Shown in pieces: positions 51,201-57,333 of a DNA stretch of 64,000 nt. The stretch spans positions 66,066,697 through 66,130,696 of the forward strand of contig NC_054741.1 of the NCBI RefSeq assembly GCF_018143015.1, read 5' to 3'. How positions within the stretch are numbered: the first letter of the stretch is position 1; each line of letters starts with the position of its first letter. A model generated the notes under the pieces. It was not told the origin of the DNA. It saw only the letters and a list, made by a program, of their open reading frames with translations, and did not search any database. This stretch comes from Lytechinus variegatus (Eukaryota > Echinodermata > Echinoidea > Temnopleuroida > Toxopneustidae). Made by a program: the position numbers and the translations under genes.

Positions 51201-53573
51201 GTGTTAATAGAGGACCACACCCTGAGGTGTTAAGATTACACCCTAGAGATTAGGAACATAACACCAAAGAGTAAATGTAACAACAAAAGGTGTTGTAATA
51301 ACACCTATATGTGTAACACTAACACCACCAATTTAACACGGGTGTAAAATAACTGGTGTGGTCCTCTATGTACACCGGTTAATACCACAGTTTTTGCTTT
51401 GCAGGGCAGGGTTGATGCCTATATCACCCCCCCCCCCCCTTCCTCCAAATTAATGAGGAAGAGAGGCAAAATGAGCATAAGAAATGCTTACACTCATTGT
51501 TATCAACATTCTTTTATTTACTTTGTTTATTTTTATGCGAATACAAAGGTAATAAATGTTAACAAGAAGTTATAAATTCACACAATACATGTTTAGCCCA
51601 TTGATGGACATCAAGCAAGTAGAACTTGTAGCTGCAATACCATAGGAAGCGCACAAAATATATGAATGGAGCACTGCATTTTTGCATTAAAATGAGGGAT
51701 GTCTAAAGAGACGTTTTCTTTTAACACGTTTAGTCAGATTAGATATTGAATGCAAGGTATCAATCCCACTCTTTCTCTTGAGACCAAACTCCTTGATTTT
51801 TTGTCATTTGACCCTCAGTACAGCGCACACGAGAGCAATTCATCCGCGCGCAAAGCATGCTGGACAGGCGTAAGTAAAGCTCACATGAGTTTATTGATTA
51901 AAATAATTCATTAAAAATAGATCAAATGTTTGTATGTCAAAAGAAAAACGAAAGAGATAATGCTACATTCATACTCTTTCATAATTAAGGCGTTTGGGGA
52001 GGCTAGACTGCATTTTTGTATTTATTTTAATTATTTTAACCCACAATGCAGTTCTGGTTTTCTGGCCATGAACTGGCCAAAATTATGGTTACTAGTAATC
52101 TTTTTTCAGGCCATTTAACTTTTGATTGAGCTGGGCAAGTACCTGATTAACATATCAAGTCTTAATGTACTGTTAATTGTGACTTATGTCAGTGAATTAA
52201 AGCAAAATCTATCGAGGGATTGATTTTTAATGATTTTTTGATGAGCTATGATATAAACATGTGAGTGAATGGGGGTCTGTAATACTCATGTGTATCCTTA
52301 AAAAAAGACAACTTAGCCAGCAACCAATAATCTTTGATATTTGTTTTCTATTGCAAACCTATTTTGTTATAAGTCTTGTTCTATGTTTAATGTTGTATTC
52401 TTCCTATAGGTGTGCATGAGGCATACAACAATTCAGAAAGACTGCTGTATTGTGCTAACGATCAGGAATATGTGTTTAATAATTGCTAGAAAACAAGGGC
52501 AAGAAGCTAAGCCCTTGATCATTGAGTTTTGTGTTTGATTACAATGTACACTCAAACATACAAATCAATTGTTAGAATCAGTCAATATGGTTTGCATTAA
52601 ATGCCCTAGTTCCTCAATTAACGTATTCCATGAGTCCTGGTAGAATTTGCTTCCAGATTAAATATGTTTGTAGTGGTCCATTTTCCCATGCAGTTAGATG
52701 GTGTCATTAATTTCTCACCTTTCTATAATGCAGTGATTGTGGCAACAAAAACTTTGGATGGCGACAAAACTGTAACAGATGTTCAACTCCCAAGGAAGGA
52801 GGTGGTGGTGGTAAGTTCATGTGTCATGTCATTCAGCTCTCCTGACCGTTCTCACATTACATTAGTAACATGATATGTGATGTTCAGGATTTTTTTTTTC
52901 TTTTGAGATCAAATTTGGGCAACCAGGGGAGCGTTTCATCAATATTTTCATCCAACAAGTTGTTAGATCTGACATCTTTCCATGAATTTGATTGGCTGAA
53001 AGGCACTGTTCCTATGGTAACTGTCGGATAAAATGGGACTTGTCGGATAAAACGTCCGACAAGTCCTTTCATGAAATGCCCCCCTGATATGAAGTTCCAA
53101 AGTCACAGTGATTTTGTTCCTCCATGAAATACTGAAAACTGATAAAAATATGATTGATCCAAGCCAATTCGAATTGAATTTTAAGACAATTTTACATATA
53201 TATGGTTATTTTTGCCTGTAACAAATATATGTTTATGTACATGAGAAAAAATGGTTCTGTCAAGATGTAAGTACTATGACAATATTAATTAGTATCTATC
53301 ATTTGACTTCTTTATACAGGTGGCCAAGACATGGGTGGCGGCATGAGAGGAGGCCGTGGTGGTGGATTCCGTGGTCGCGGCGGTGACCGGGGAGGACCTG
53401 GTGATCGCGGTGGCCGTGGAGGCTTCGGTGGTGATCGTGGAGGTCGTGGAGGCTTTGGAGGAGGACGAGGAGGTGGATTCCGTGGTGGGCGTGGAGGACC
53501 AGGGGGTCCAGGCTTCAAGATGGGCGGTGATAGAATGGGCGACAGAAGAGATAGGAGGGATAGACCTTATTAA
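28317..53573 (+). CDS. FUS: FET-family RNA-binding protein (FUS/EWSR1/TAF15), 17 coding exons
   Basis: Coding exons: 28317-28332, 34570-34600, 34971-35061, 35872-36046, 36774-37028, 38561-38626, 38787-38852, 40332-40382, 40884-40961, 41355-41454, 45874-45914, 48221-48283, 49183-49286, 49652-49781, 50389-50611, 52734-52810 and 53320-53573. They total 1,821 nt (606 residues) with every phase matching. Order: low-complexity region rich in Q, S, Y, G, A and P (1 to about 276), RGG1 (about 277-324), RRM (about 351-436; VFISGM as RNP2, GEATVTY as RNP1), RGG2 (442-486), RanBP2-type finger (W494, C496, C499, N503, C510, C513), RGG3 (about 525-600) and a C-terminal DRRDRPY, the R-x(2-5)-PY import signal read by transportin. 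FET proteins act in transcription, splicing and RNA transport in the nucleus. An in-frame stop precedes the ATG with no other ATG between. One FET gene is usual in invertebrates, so the FUS symbol stands for the family. Confidence 0.96.
28333..29585 (+). other. 5' part of FUS intron 1
   Basis: The 6.2-kb first intron opens with moderately GC-rich, CpG-containing sequence. At 28,700-28,723 there is a hairpin GTCTCACGCA / TGCGTGAGAC. The segment to about 28,815 (ending ACATTGTTAGCGATGCC) recurs inverted near 31,765 (GGCATCGCTAACATTGT). No exon seen; small frames here have no domain. Confidence 0.5.
29600..30620 (+). repeat. Minisatellite, ~100-bp unit, about ten copies
   Basis: The unit runs GCCCCTGACCCAA, a T run, AGCTTTCTTTAACTTGTCCA, ACCTTACCGGCCCCTGGCCC and C-rich CCATCCCGGCCC. 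Its T run varies from about 8 to about 42 bases; the longest is at about 30,199-30,240. The first copies are more diverged than the middle ones. It lies in FUS intron 1. Confidence 0.92.
30621..32189 (+). other. AT-rich FUS intron 1 with degenerate tandem modules
   Basis: At 31,228-31,345 and 31,418-31,555 a module recurs: CTCATTTGCATAT or CTCATTTACATAA, TTTAATCAA(G/A)GAATGG(G)CCA and TTGACATATT.TTGGTGGTTAAT. No exon seen. CATTTGCAT octamer-like words are common here, but they belong to the repeat. Confidence 0.55.
32190..32665. repeat. Single arm of the 18.6-19.6 kb palindrome
   Basis: It begins CACTTGTTCACTGCAACCAT, which is the centre of the palindrome at 19.1 kb. It ends ACCTTGTTCATTGAATGGGT, which is its outer end. 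Words such as TTCACTAGAGCGCTCAAAAA and CACATGGAGATATAACTGAG are shared. The other arm is absent. Confidence 0.88.
32716..32828. repeat. Family A MITE fragment
   Basis: AACAAGTCCACCCCAACAAA then GAGAAAAATCCAACAAGCAT match the left arm of the family. The fragment is cut by the element that follows it. Confidence 0.65.
32829..33872. mobile_element. Nonautonomous Tc1/mariner-like element (~1 kb, TA ends)
   Basis: The left end is TA then CCGTAAGCAACGGTGTATTA and the right end TAATACACCGTTACTTACGG then TA, about 29 bp each with ACCGCACC / GGTGCGGT continuing inwards. The ends share CCGTAAG with the 4.3-4.9 kb MITE. The interior has only short reading frames and no transposase. Confidence 0.82.
33883..34115. 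repeat. 'Accatttggtctaa' MITE family, copy 2
   Basis: ACCATTTGGTCCAATCTTCA, ACTTGGTCTAATCAC, ACTAAATGGCTATTGGACCA and CATTAGACCAAATG stand in a partly inverted arrangement, as in the copies at 5.9 and 56.3 kb. Confidence 0.65.
34570..34600 (+). CDS. FUS: FUS exon 2
   Basis: A 31-base exon between TTTGCAG and GTAAGT, encoding QYAGYGATQQS across the junction with exon 1. It is too short for ordinary gene callers and was found by following phases between exons 1 and 3. Confidence 0.85.
34601..34970 (+). other. FUS intron 2
   Basis: Short, with a poly(G) run near 34,655. Nothing else seen. Confidence 0.8.
34971..35061 (+). CDS. FUS: FUS exon 3, low-complexity region
   Basis: Encodes SYGYGATTGYQQQAAQPAAT then SGYQQPGQYAA between TTTCAG and GTAAGC. 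[S/G]Y[G/Q] motifs are the aromatic 'stickers' thought to drive FET phase separation. Confidence 0.92.
35062..35871 (+). other. FUS intron 3
   Basis: About 0.8 kb of mixed sequence. No repeat family or extra exon was recognised. Confidence 0.7.
35872..36046 (+). CDS. FUS: FUS exon 4, low-complexity region
   Basis: Encodes QGYGQAAAPAPAAVAAAP then YDYSQQPQAQGQQAYSSTSY and QQQQQSYSTG, from TTTGCAG to GTACGT. It is richer in alanine and proline than vertebrate FUS at the equivalent place. Confidence 0.93.
36047..36773 (+). other. FUS intron 4
   Basis: AT-rich, unremarkable. No exon needed by phase. Confidence 0.75.
36774..37028 (+). CDS. FUS: FUS exon 5, low-complexity region with glycine-rich end
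   Basis: Bounded by GTCTTAG and GTGAGG. QPxYSQP-type repeats (AAQPAYSQPASGQSSYSQPP) change to a GGGSGGGGYQSGGSGGGQYG stretch. The upstream intron and the frame both confirm phase 1 at each end. Confidence 0.94.
37029..38560 (+). other. FUS intron 5
   Basis: About 1.5 kb. The intron start stays open in the exon 5 frame to 37,189 (161-residue ORF), so retention of the intron would append about 54 residues without glycine/tyrosine character. An A/C/A/G homopolymer block stands at about 37,490-37,530. Confidence 0.65.
38561..38626 (+). CDS. FUS: FUS exon 6, first of a duplicated pair
   Basis: A 66-base phase 1-1 exon encoding GGYQQQSSGGNSCYSQPQVQ QS. Exon 7 is a duplicate of the same length. 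The donor GTTTGT departs from the usual GTAAGT/GTGAGT, and exon 7 has the same unusual donor. Confidence 0.88.
38787..38852 (+). CDS. FUS: FUS exon 7, second of a duplicated pair
   Basis: A 66-base phase 1-1 exon encoding GGYQQQQQQNSGGYSQPQGQ QS. It is separated from exon 6 by only 160 bases and the intron starts of the two are alike, so the duplication included intron sequence. Skipping or keeping either one preserves the frame. Confidence 0.9.
39390..40130. mobile_element. Foldback element, copy 2 (uninterrupted), in FUS intron 7
   Basis: Inverted ends GCCTAAGAAGACTGGGGGGG and GGGGCCCCCCAGTCTTTTTAGGC-like sequence (left about 39,400, right about 40,125) bracket about 740 bp. CTCGGCCGTCGATCGCGCGA near the left and AAGTAAAAAGTCAGTGAGCG near the right match copy 1 at 3.2-5.3 kb. 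Both nested insertions of copy 1 are absent. Confidence 0.82.
40332..40382 (+). CDS. FUS: FUS exon 8
   Basis: Bounded by TTGCAG and GTGAGT; a 51-base exon encoding GGGGGGGYQQGGGYQQGG. It starts with a GGT array, a likely site of length variation. Confidence 0.88.
40884..40961 (+). CDS. FUS: FUS exon 9
   Basis: Bounded by TTATAG and GTAAGT; encodes GFNQRPGGPGPQGGGGGGGY RPPPQ. The first arginines of the protein appear here, leading into RGG1. Confidence 0.9.
41355..41454 (+). CDS. FUS: FUS exon 10, RGG box 1
   Basis: Bounded by TTCTAG and GTGAGT. It encodes GGPSGGGGGYNRGRDDGGRG then GGYGGRGGRDGGFG and ends in phase 2, which exon 11 restores. Confidence 0.93.
41508..41668. repeat. Foldback MITE
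   Basis: GGGCCCCGTTGCATAAAAGT and ACTTTTATGCAAAGGGCTCC are inverted ends. Inner words GGTAACTTTGCCATCC / GGATGGCAAAGTTAGC and TACCATGG continue the arms. Confidence 0.8.
41916..42169 (+). repeat. Tandem duplication, ~125-bp unit, two copies
   Basis: ACACGAAATCATAAATA...ATCTTGAATGAAAAAAAC...GGGGAAATATTATCAA...GTTACACTAG...ATTCATGTGTGTGC occurs twice in a row with nearly no differences apart from a 4-bp AATA and an ATCA loss. It is a recent local duplication. Confidence 0.92.
42800..42935. repeat. Right-end fragment of the 3.2/39.4 kb foldback family
   Basis: GCGCGAGAACGTAATAATTC, AGTGAGTGATGCGGTAAAAA and a C run before AAGGGTTAAT correspond to the right part of copies 1 and 2. Confidence 0.5.
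44562..44960. mobile_element. Nonautonomous TTAA-flanked MITE
   Basis: Ends TTAAAGGTGCACTATCCC and GGGATCGTGCAACTTTAA are inverted. TTAA occurs at both tips, as expected for piggyBac-type insertion. The interior has moderate GC and CATCTTCATTATGAAGATCATC, a small hairpin. A 118-residue frame inside carries no known domain. Confidence 0.72.
45874..45914 (+). CDS. FUS: FUS exon 11, RGG box 1 continued
   Basis: A 41-base exon (phase 2 in, 1 out) between CAACCAG and GTAAGT, encoding GDRGGGRGGFNKYG. Exon 10 followed by exon 11 is phase-balanced as a pair; skipping exon 11 alone would break the frame. Confidence 0.9.
45915..48220 (+). other. FUS intron 11
   Basis: About 2.3 kb, AT-rich, with a poly(G) run at about 47,450 and an A-rich block at about 47,990-48,080. 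No repeat family was recognised in it. Confidence 0.6.
48221..48283 (+). CDS. FUS: FUS exon 12
   Basis: Encodes GDGGGGFGSRDSDNGYNKGG G between TTGAAG and GTCAGT, the linker immediately before the RRM. Confidence 0.9.
48435..48690 (+). repeat. Repeat family shared with 12.2-12.4 kb
   Basis: AGAATGGTGAAAGTTTGAAA, GAAATCAGACAAGAAATAAT and CAAATTGGCAACTGGGTAAG occur in the same order as on the minus strand of 12,170-12,400. The start, GGGGGATCC, and GAGATCCC near 48,563 may be inverted ends. Confidence 0.6.
49183..49286 (+). CDS. FUS: FUS exon 13, first part of the RRM
   Basis: Encodes EMEVQHDTVFISGMQPNAV and DEGKIKEHFGQIGIIK between GAGCAG and GTAAAT. VFISGM is RNP2. HFGQIGIIK corresponds to the conserved YFKQIGIIK of FUS. 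Confidence 0.96.
49287..49651 (+). other. FUS intron 13
   Basis: Short AT-rich intron inside the RRM. Nothing else seen. Confidence 0.8.
49652..49781 (+). CDS. FUS: FUS exon 14, middle of the RRM
   Basis: Encodes LDKRTQKDRIWIYRNKQTHE, then PTGEATVTYDDPHTATSAIE and WFN. The basic loop LDKRTQKDR matches the extended KK loop of FET RRMs. RNP1 is GEATVTYDD; FET proteins have KGEATVSFDD there. Confidence 0.96.
49907..50117. repeat. MITE in FUS intron 14
   Basis: Ends CAGAGCTGCCAA and TTGGCAGCTCTG are perfect inverted repeats. Between them AATACTGAT(T) words recur about seven times on both strands. The related word TTGGCAGCTCTG also occurs near 5,842. Confidence 0.7.
50389..50611 (+). CDS. FUS: FUS exon 15, end of RRM, RGG box 2 and start of zinc finger
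   Basis: GKPFAGGTIKVELAQRPANR closes the RRM. About 45 residues of RGG/GGR repeats follow, then HRDGDWECS. The finger is split after the first cysteine (C496). The donor is GTAAGT in phase 2. Confidence 0.95.
50612..52733 (+). other. FUS intron 15
   Basis: About 2.1 kb separating the first cysteine of the zinc finger from the other three. It contains the GGTGTTA-family element at 51,161-51,400, and G and C runs at about 51,110 and 51,428. No extra exon seen. Confidence 0.65.
51161..51400 (-). repeat. 'GGTGTTA' repeat element, copy 2
   Basis: AACACC and GGTGTT words alternate through the stretch, and GTACACCGGTTAATACCACA near the right end is the complement of the left end of 23,640-23,875. 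The order of words is preserved in reverse. Confidence 0.75.
52734..52810 (+). CDS. FUS: FUS exon 16, RanBP2-type zinc finger
   Basis: Encodes SDCGNKNFGWRQNCNRC then STPKEGGGG between ATGCAG and GTAAGT. With exon 15 it gives W-x-C-x2-C-x3-N-x6-C-x2-C. The first knuckle has two residues between cysteines; vertebrate FUS has four. The N-F-x-W-R core that reads GGU RNA is present. Confidence 0.95.
52925..53090. repeat. 'GGGAGCGTTTCATGA' MITE, copy 1
   Basis: GGGGAGCGTTTCATCAATAT on the left and CTTTCATGAAATGCCCCCC on the right are inverted. Inside are ACTTGTCGGATAAAACGTCC and GGTAACTGTCGGATAAAA. A second copy in the other orientation is at 60,617-60,778. It lies in FUS intron 16. Confidence 0.75.
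53320..53573 (+). CDS. FUS: FUS exon 17, RGG box 3 and PY nuclear signal
   Basis: Bounded by ATACAG. It encodes about 75 residues of RGG repeats, then KMGGDRMGDRRDRRDRPY and a TAA. The basic DRRDRRDRPY end is the transportin-binding signal; mutations of this tail in human FUS cause ALS. Its conservation marks the reading frame as functional. Confidence 0.96.
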
Positions 53574-54440
53574 ATTCATTCAGGTTTTACCCTGTGTATA
53601 GATGGACACTGCACAACTGACCGTTTTTAACGATTAAATGGATCGAAACCAACTTTTAATCTCATCTACTGGGAAGTGTTGAAAGCTTCTGTGGGCATCC
53701 AAACTTGTGATATTCGCTTTGTGCCAAGGCTGTAAATATTCTGAAATGTGTACCTTAATTCACTCAAAGTTCTCAAATTTATTGTCGTATGCAATTTATC
53801 GAAATAGAATCCGTCAGCACAGAAGTAATTGTAATCATGGTTCGATTCGATGTAAGTTTTTTAGGTGCACTTAAATACCAAACAAAGCCAATATCACTCT
53901 TGTTCAACTGTGGACCAGATACACAACTGCCAACTGTCCCAATTTATCAGGCACAGTCATACTTTTGGAGAACAACAGCAGTTTTTATTTAAAAAAAAGT
54001 CAGGTAGCTGTTGAGTAAAAATCTATAGTGTTGTATAGTAATTTCACAACTTTCACAAACTCTCCTCCCCCTCCCCCCCCCCCCCCATTCTTGACTGAAA
54101 TTGGCAGGTGTGGGATATTCACCTTTTTTGAAGAGGTTAGTTGCTTATATTTGTGGGTTTGTAATAGAGAAAATATACTTTCCATCACTACATGATATGA
54201 AAATAGATTTCTCTTAATACCATGTGTGGGCATCAATCACTGTTGGAGTAAGATTGGTTATTTTCAGGAATGAATTACACAGATTTTAAGGGAACTTTTC
54301 TAAAAAAAAATTGCTGAATGTTTTTATTCCAGTAACTACAGTTGAGCTTTGTTTTCATGTATATTGTAACTGTTTTTTCCTTATTTTTAATATGTCATTG
54401 TTAATGTTCGTTGTAGAATAAAGTAAAAGTGGTTATATTC
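53574..54440 (+). terminator. FUS: FUS 3' UTR and poly(A) signal
   Basis: A canonical AATAAA stands at 54,417-54,422, about 845 bases after the stop, following T-rich sequence. A short C run and AT-rich stretches are the only features of the UTR. The cleavage site would lie near 54,440. Confidence 0.65.
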
Positions 54441-54773
54441 CTGAGAAAGATTGCCATTTTCTTCTTTGCTTGCAATTATCTAGCAATTTATCTGAGTTTT
54501 CAAAATTTGCTTACTTTTTTTTTCACAATCATAATTCTTCACATCTTTCATTTTGATGAGCTGATCTGGCATTGTAAGAAATGTCAAGACAAAGTGGTTC
54601 AACAAATCATTTGGATGGGATTTAAGGAAATTAGTTGGTGAAAAATATGCCCCAACCTAGTGACATTGAGTCGACACGTTTACAAAATTTCACATGGATT
54701 GTACTTTCGCAGACTAGATCTGATCCCATCAAATTGACCCTTCCCCCCCATAAGATTTGGCCTGAAATGCCCT
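54441..54773. other. Intergenic sequence after FUS
   Basis: AT-rich, no exon recognised. Confidence 0.6.
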
Positions 54774-55516
54774 GGGGCGGTATTCTGAACATTGTCTTTT
54801 TTCCATATTTTATCTTATCTCAGAGATATGACAAAATCTGTATTCTGGTGGATGTCATAACTTTTGTCACAAAAATTGTTATAAATTTTGTCTCTTCTCT
54901 TTAGCTCGCAGCAAAAATTTGCGGCTTTAAATGCGCTTAATCCTTTTATACAAGCAATAGATATGACAAAAGTTATGACAGGGGGGTAGCAGTCATAACT
55001 TTTGTCATATCTTTTGGTACCAAATATCCTGATACCCTGCCGACTGAATGTCAAGCAAATAATTATATTATTTAGATTAGATTGTGGTATTAGTTTCACT
55101 CATCTTCCATGACAATTCTCAAAATTATTTTTTCATGCTACAATTAGTTAGGCCCTACATATTTATTCCTCCTTTTTTTCTCCTTTTTCCTTTTCTAATT
55201 CTCTAAAATCCTTCACAGCTCCCTGTCTCTCTTTGTAATTAAGCGCATCAATATACACGTAGTTGCGCGATGCCAGCAACTGTTTTTGGGATACACCCTA
55301 CCTGCCACGGGGCTTTCCTATTGGCTAGAAGGGCTCCAACTGGGAACTAACGATGATTTTGATTGGTTTGCTGCCGAAAAGATGGGTGGGAACTTTGAGA
55401 GATATGACAGGGAAAAGACAATGTTCAGAATACCGATTTGTGACAATCGTAGCGGTGTCACATCTCGGAGAGAAATGGCAAAAGTTATGACAGAGTTCCA
55501 GAATACCACCCCTGGT
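54774..55516. mobile_element. MITE with GGGGYGGTATTCTG ends
   Basis: Ends GGGGCGGTATTCTGAACATT and CCAGAATACCACCCC are inverted; subterminal AGAGATATGACA words occur on both arms. Inner inverted words TATGACAAAAGTTATGACAG / GTCATAACTTTTGTCATATC flank a centre near 54,988. A 78-residue frame in the right part has no recognised domain. Confidence 0.75.
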
Positions 55517-56324
55517 ACATAAACAGCACAGCTTCACGAAAGTCGTACATGTATGAAAACTCACCAGAGACTCGTTCAAAAGTGTCTGCAAGCTTCATTC
55601 TAAGTATTGTAATTGATTCATTACTGGAGGCCCTATCTAAATAGCTGGTGTTAAAATGTATCTCGTGACATCCCTTGCTAACAACCTCTTAATGGTAATG
55701 GGTACATGAAAATACTCTGCATCATTGGATGCTAGCATATGCAGCTTGAGAAATAACCCCTGTTCCCAGCTTACCAGGGTAGAAACACCCATGAATGTGA
55801 ATTGATAAATGAGGGGCCTATTGAGTTCATTGTGAGAAAAAAAAAGTATATGGTGGTTTGGTAGACAGAACAAGATGGATGGTATTGACTGGGGGGGGGG
55901 TGAAGGGGCACTTTCTAGGAAAGAAGAGAGGAATATTAAAAAGTGAGGATGACATAAGGTTTTGAACAAGCACTTAATAGAAGAGATGAGAGGATTACAG
56001 TGTAAGGAGATGGATAGAATATGTGACTGATGATAAATTTGAAGTGAAGGAGAGAACAAGATGTTGAGGTGAATAGATAAATTACCACTTGGTCTCCTTT
56101 GTGTACATGCTATTTTGTTCCCTCTGGGGGAGGGGGGGGGTTGTTTCACAAAGATTTAAGCACGACTTAAGAATCTCACTTTAATGCTGATGCGTACATG
56201 ATATGCAACGCGCAATGTTACTGATCTATACGCAGTAATGCGCGTCCTCTGCATGATCTGACCAATGCGGCTATACCTTTAAGTCAAACTTACGTCTTAG
56301 TGAAACACCCCCCCCCCTGCTTTC
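55517..56324. other. Intergenic sequence
   Basis: Unremarkable apart from G runs near 55,892 and 56,133. No gene seen. Confidence 0.5.
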
Positions 56325-56590
56325 AATTATTACCATTATGTCCACTAACCATTTGGTCTAATTGCCATATTGCCTGAATACCATTTGGTCTATTTTCCAG
56401 TTTATCCACAATTTATCCACATGGTCTATAGGTAATGATTGGATGAACTGTAGATGAAACTTCCGACAAAGTCCAAAGTGATAAGAGGAAATTAGATCAT
56501 CTAGACATTTGACTAAACAATAGTTGACCAAGTGATGATTTGACAAAATGGTAACTAGACCATGATAGTAGACCAGGTGGGTTTAGCCAT
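56325..56590. repeat. 'Accatttggtctaa' MITE family, copy 3
   Basis: ACCATTTGGTCTAATTGCCA, CCATTTGGTCTATTTTCCAG and complementary GATTTGACAAAATGGTAACT / TAGACCATGATAGTAGACCA segments. Same pattern as at 5.9 and 33.9 kb. Confidence 0.65.
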
Positions 56591-56754
56591 GATGGTGTTC
56601 TGTGATTAACGAATAAGGGAAAACAAGCCAGTGAATCAGCCAAAGTCAAATGTCTAGATGTTCTCAGAAATCTTGGGAAAAATTCATCTTGGAAGAAGCG
56701 ATGAACACCAGATGCTTTGGCTCGAAAAACTGCCCTGACATTGGCAGCTGACTT

Positions 56755-57333
56755 TTGCACACTTGAGTTGATTTGAATAAAAAGAGAAAAATTCAACGAG
56801 CATAACACTGAAAATTTCATCAAAATCGAATGTAAAATGAAGTTATCACATTTTAAAGTTTTGCTTAATTTCACAAAATAGTTAAAAGAACATCCTGGCT
56901 GATATGCAAATGAGGAGAATATGACATCATCCGTTCACTATTTCTTATGTATTGTATTATAGGAAGTATGAAATATTCTAATTCTCTCCTCATTGTCAAG
57001 TGATACAATGATTAATTCCTCCCTGAACATGTGGAATTAGCTTTGTTTAATACTAAATGGTTCAGTCAAATTGGTCCTTATTGTCAAATCTATAAAAAAT
57101 GAAATATTGTATACCGGTAATTCAAACAAAAACAAAAGAAATAGTGAGTGATGGACATCATCGACTGAGTTATCAAGTTGTGCATATCACTGTTTTGTGA
57201 AAAATGAGCGAAACTTTAAAATGTCATAACTTTCTGATTTTACATCCGATTTTGATGAAATTTTCAGCACAATGCTAGTTTGATTTTTCTCTATTCAAGT
57301 CAGCATTTTCCTGGGGTGGACTTGACCTTTAAA
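56755..57333. repeat. Family A MITE, left end lost
   Basis: GAGAAAAATTCAACGAGCAT and GAAAATTTCATCAAAATCGA on the left pair with GATTTTGATGAAATTTTCAG and CTGGGGTGGACTTGACCTTT AAAC on the right. The outer 20 bp of the left arm is missing; the right terminus with TTTAA is intact. Confidence 0.78.

Noticed and set aside
53289-53579. Ser/Thr-rich minus-strand frame opposite the last FUS exon
   Set aside because: Antisense image of RGG codons; the plus strand gives the conserved RGG3 and PY signal.
55286-55522. 78-residue plus-strand frame at the end of a repeat
   Set aside because: It ends in the inverted terminus of the MITE at 54,774-55,516 and has no domain; the resemblance to a structured protein is weak.
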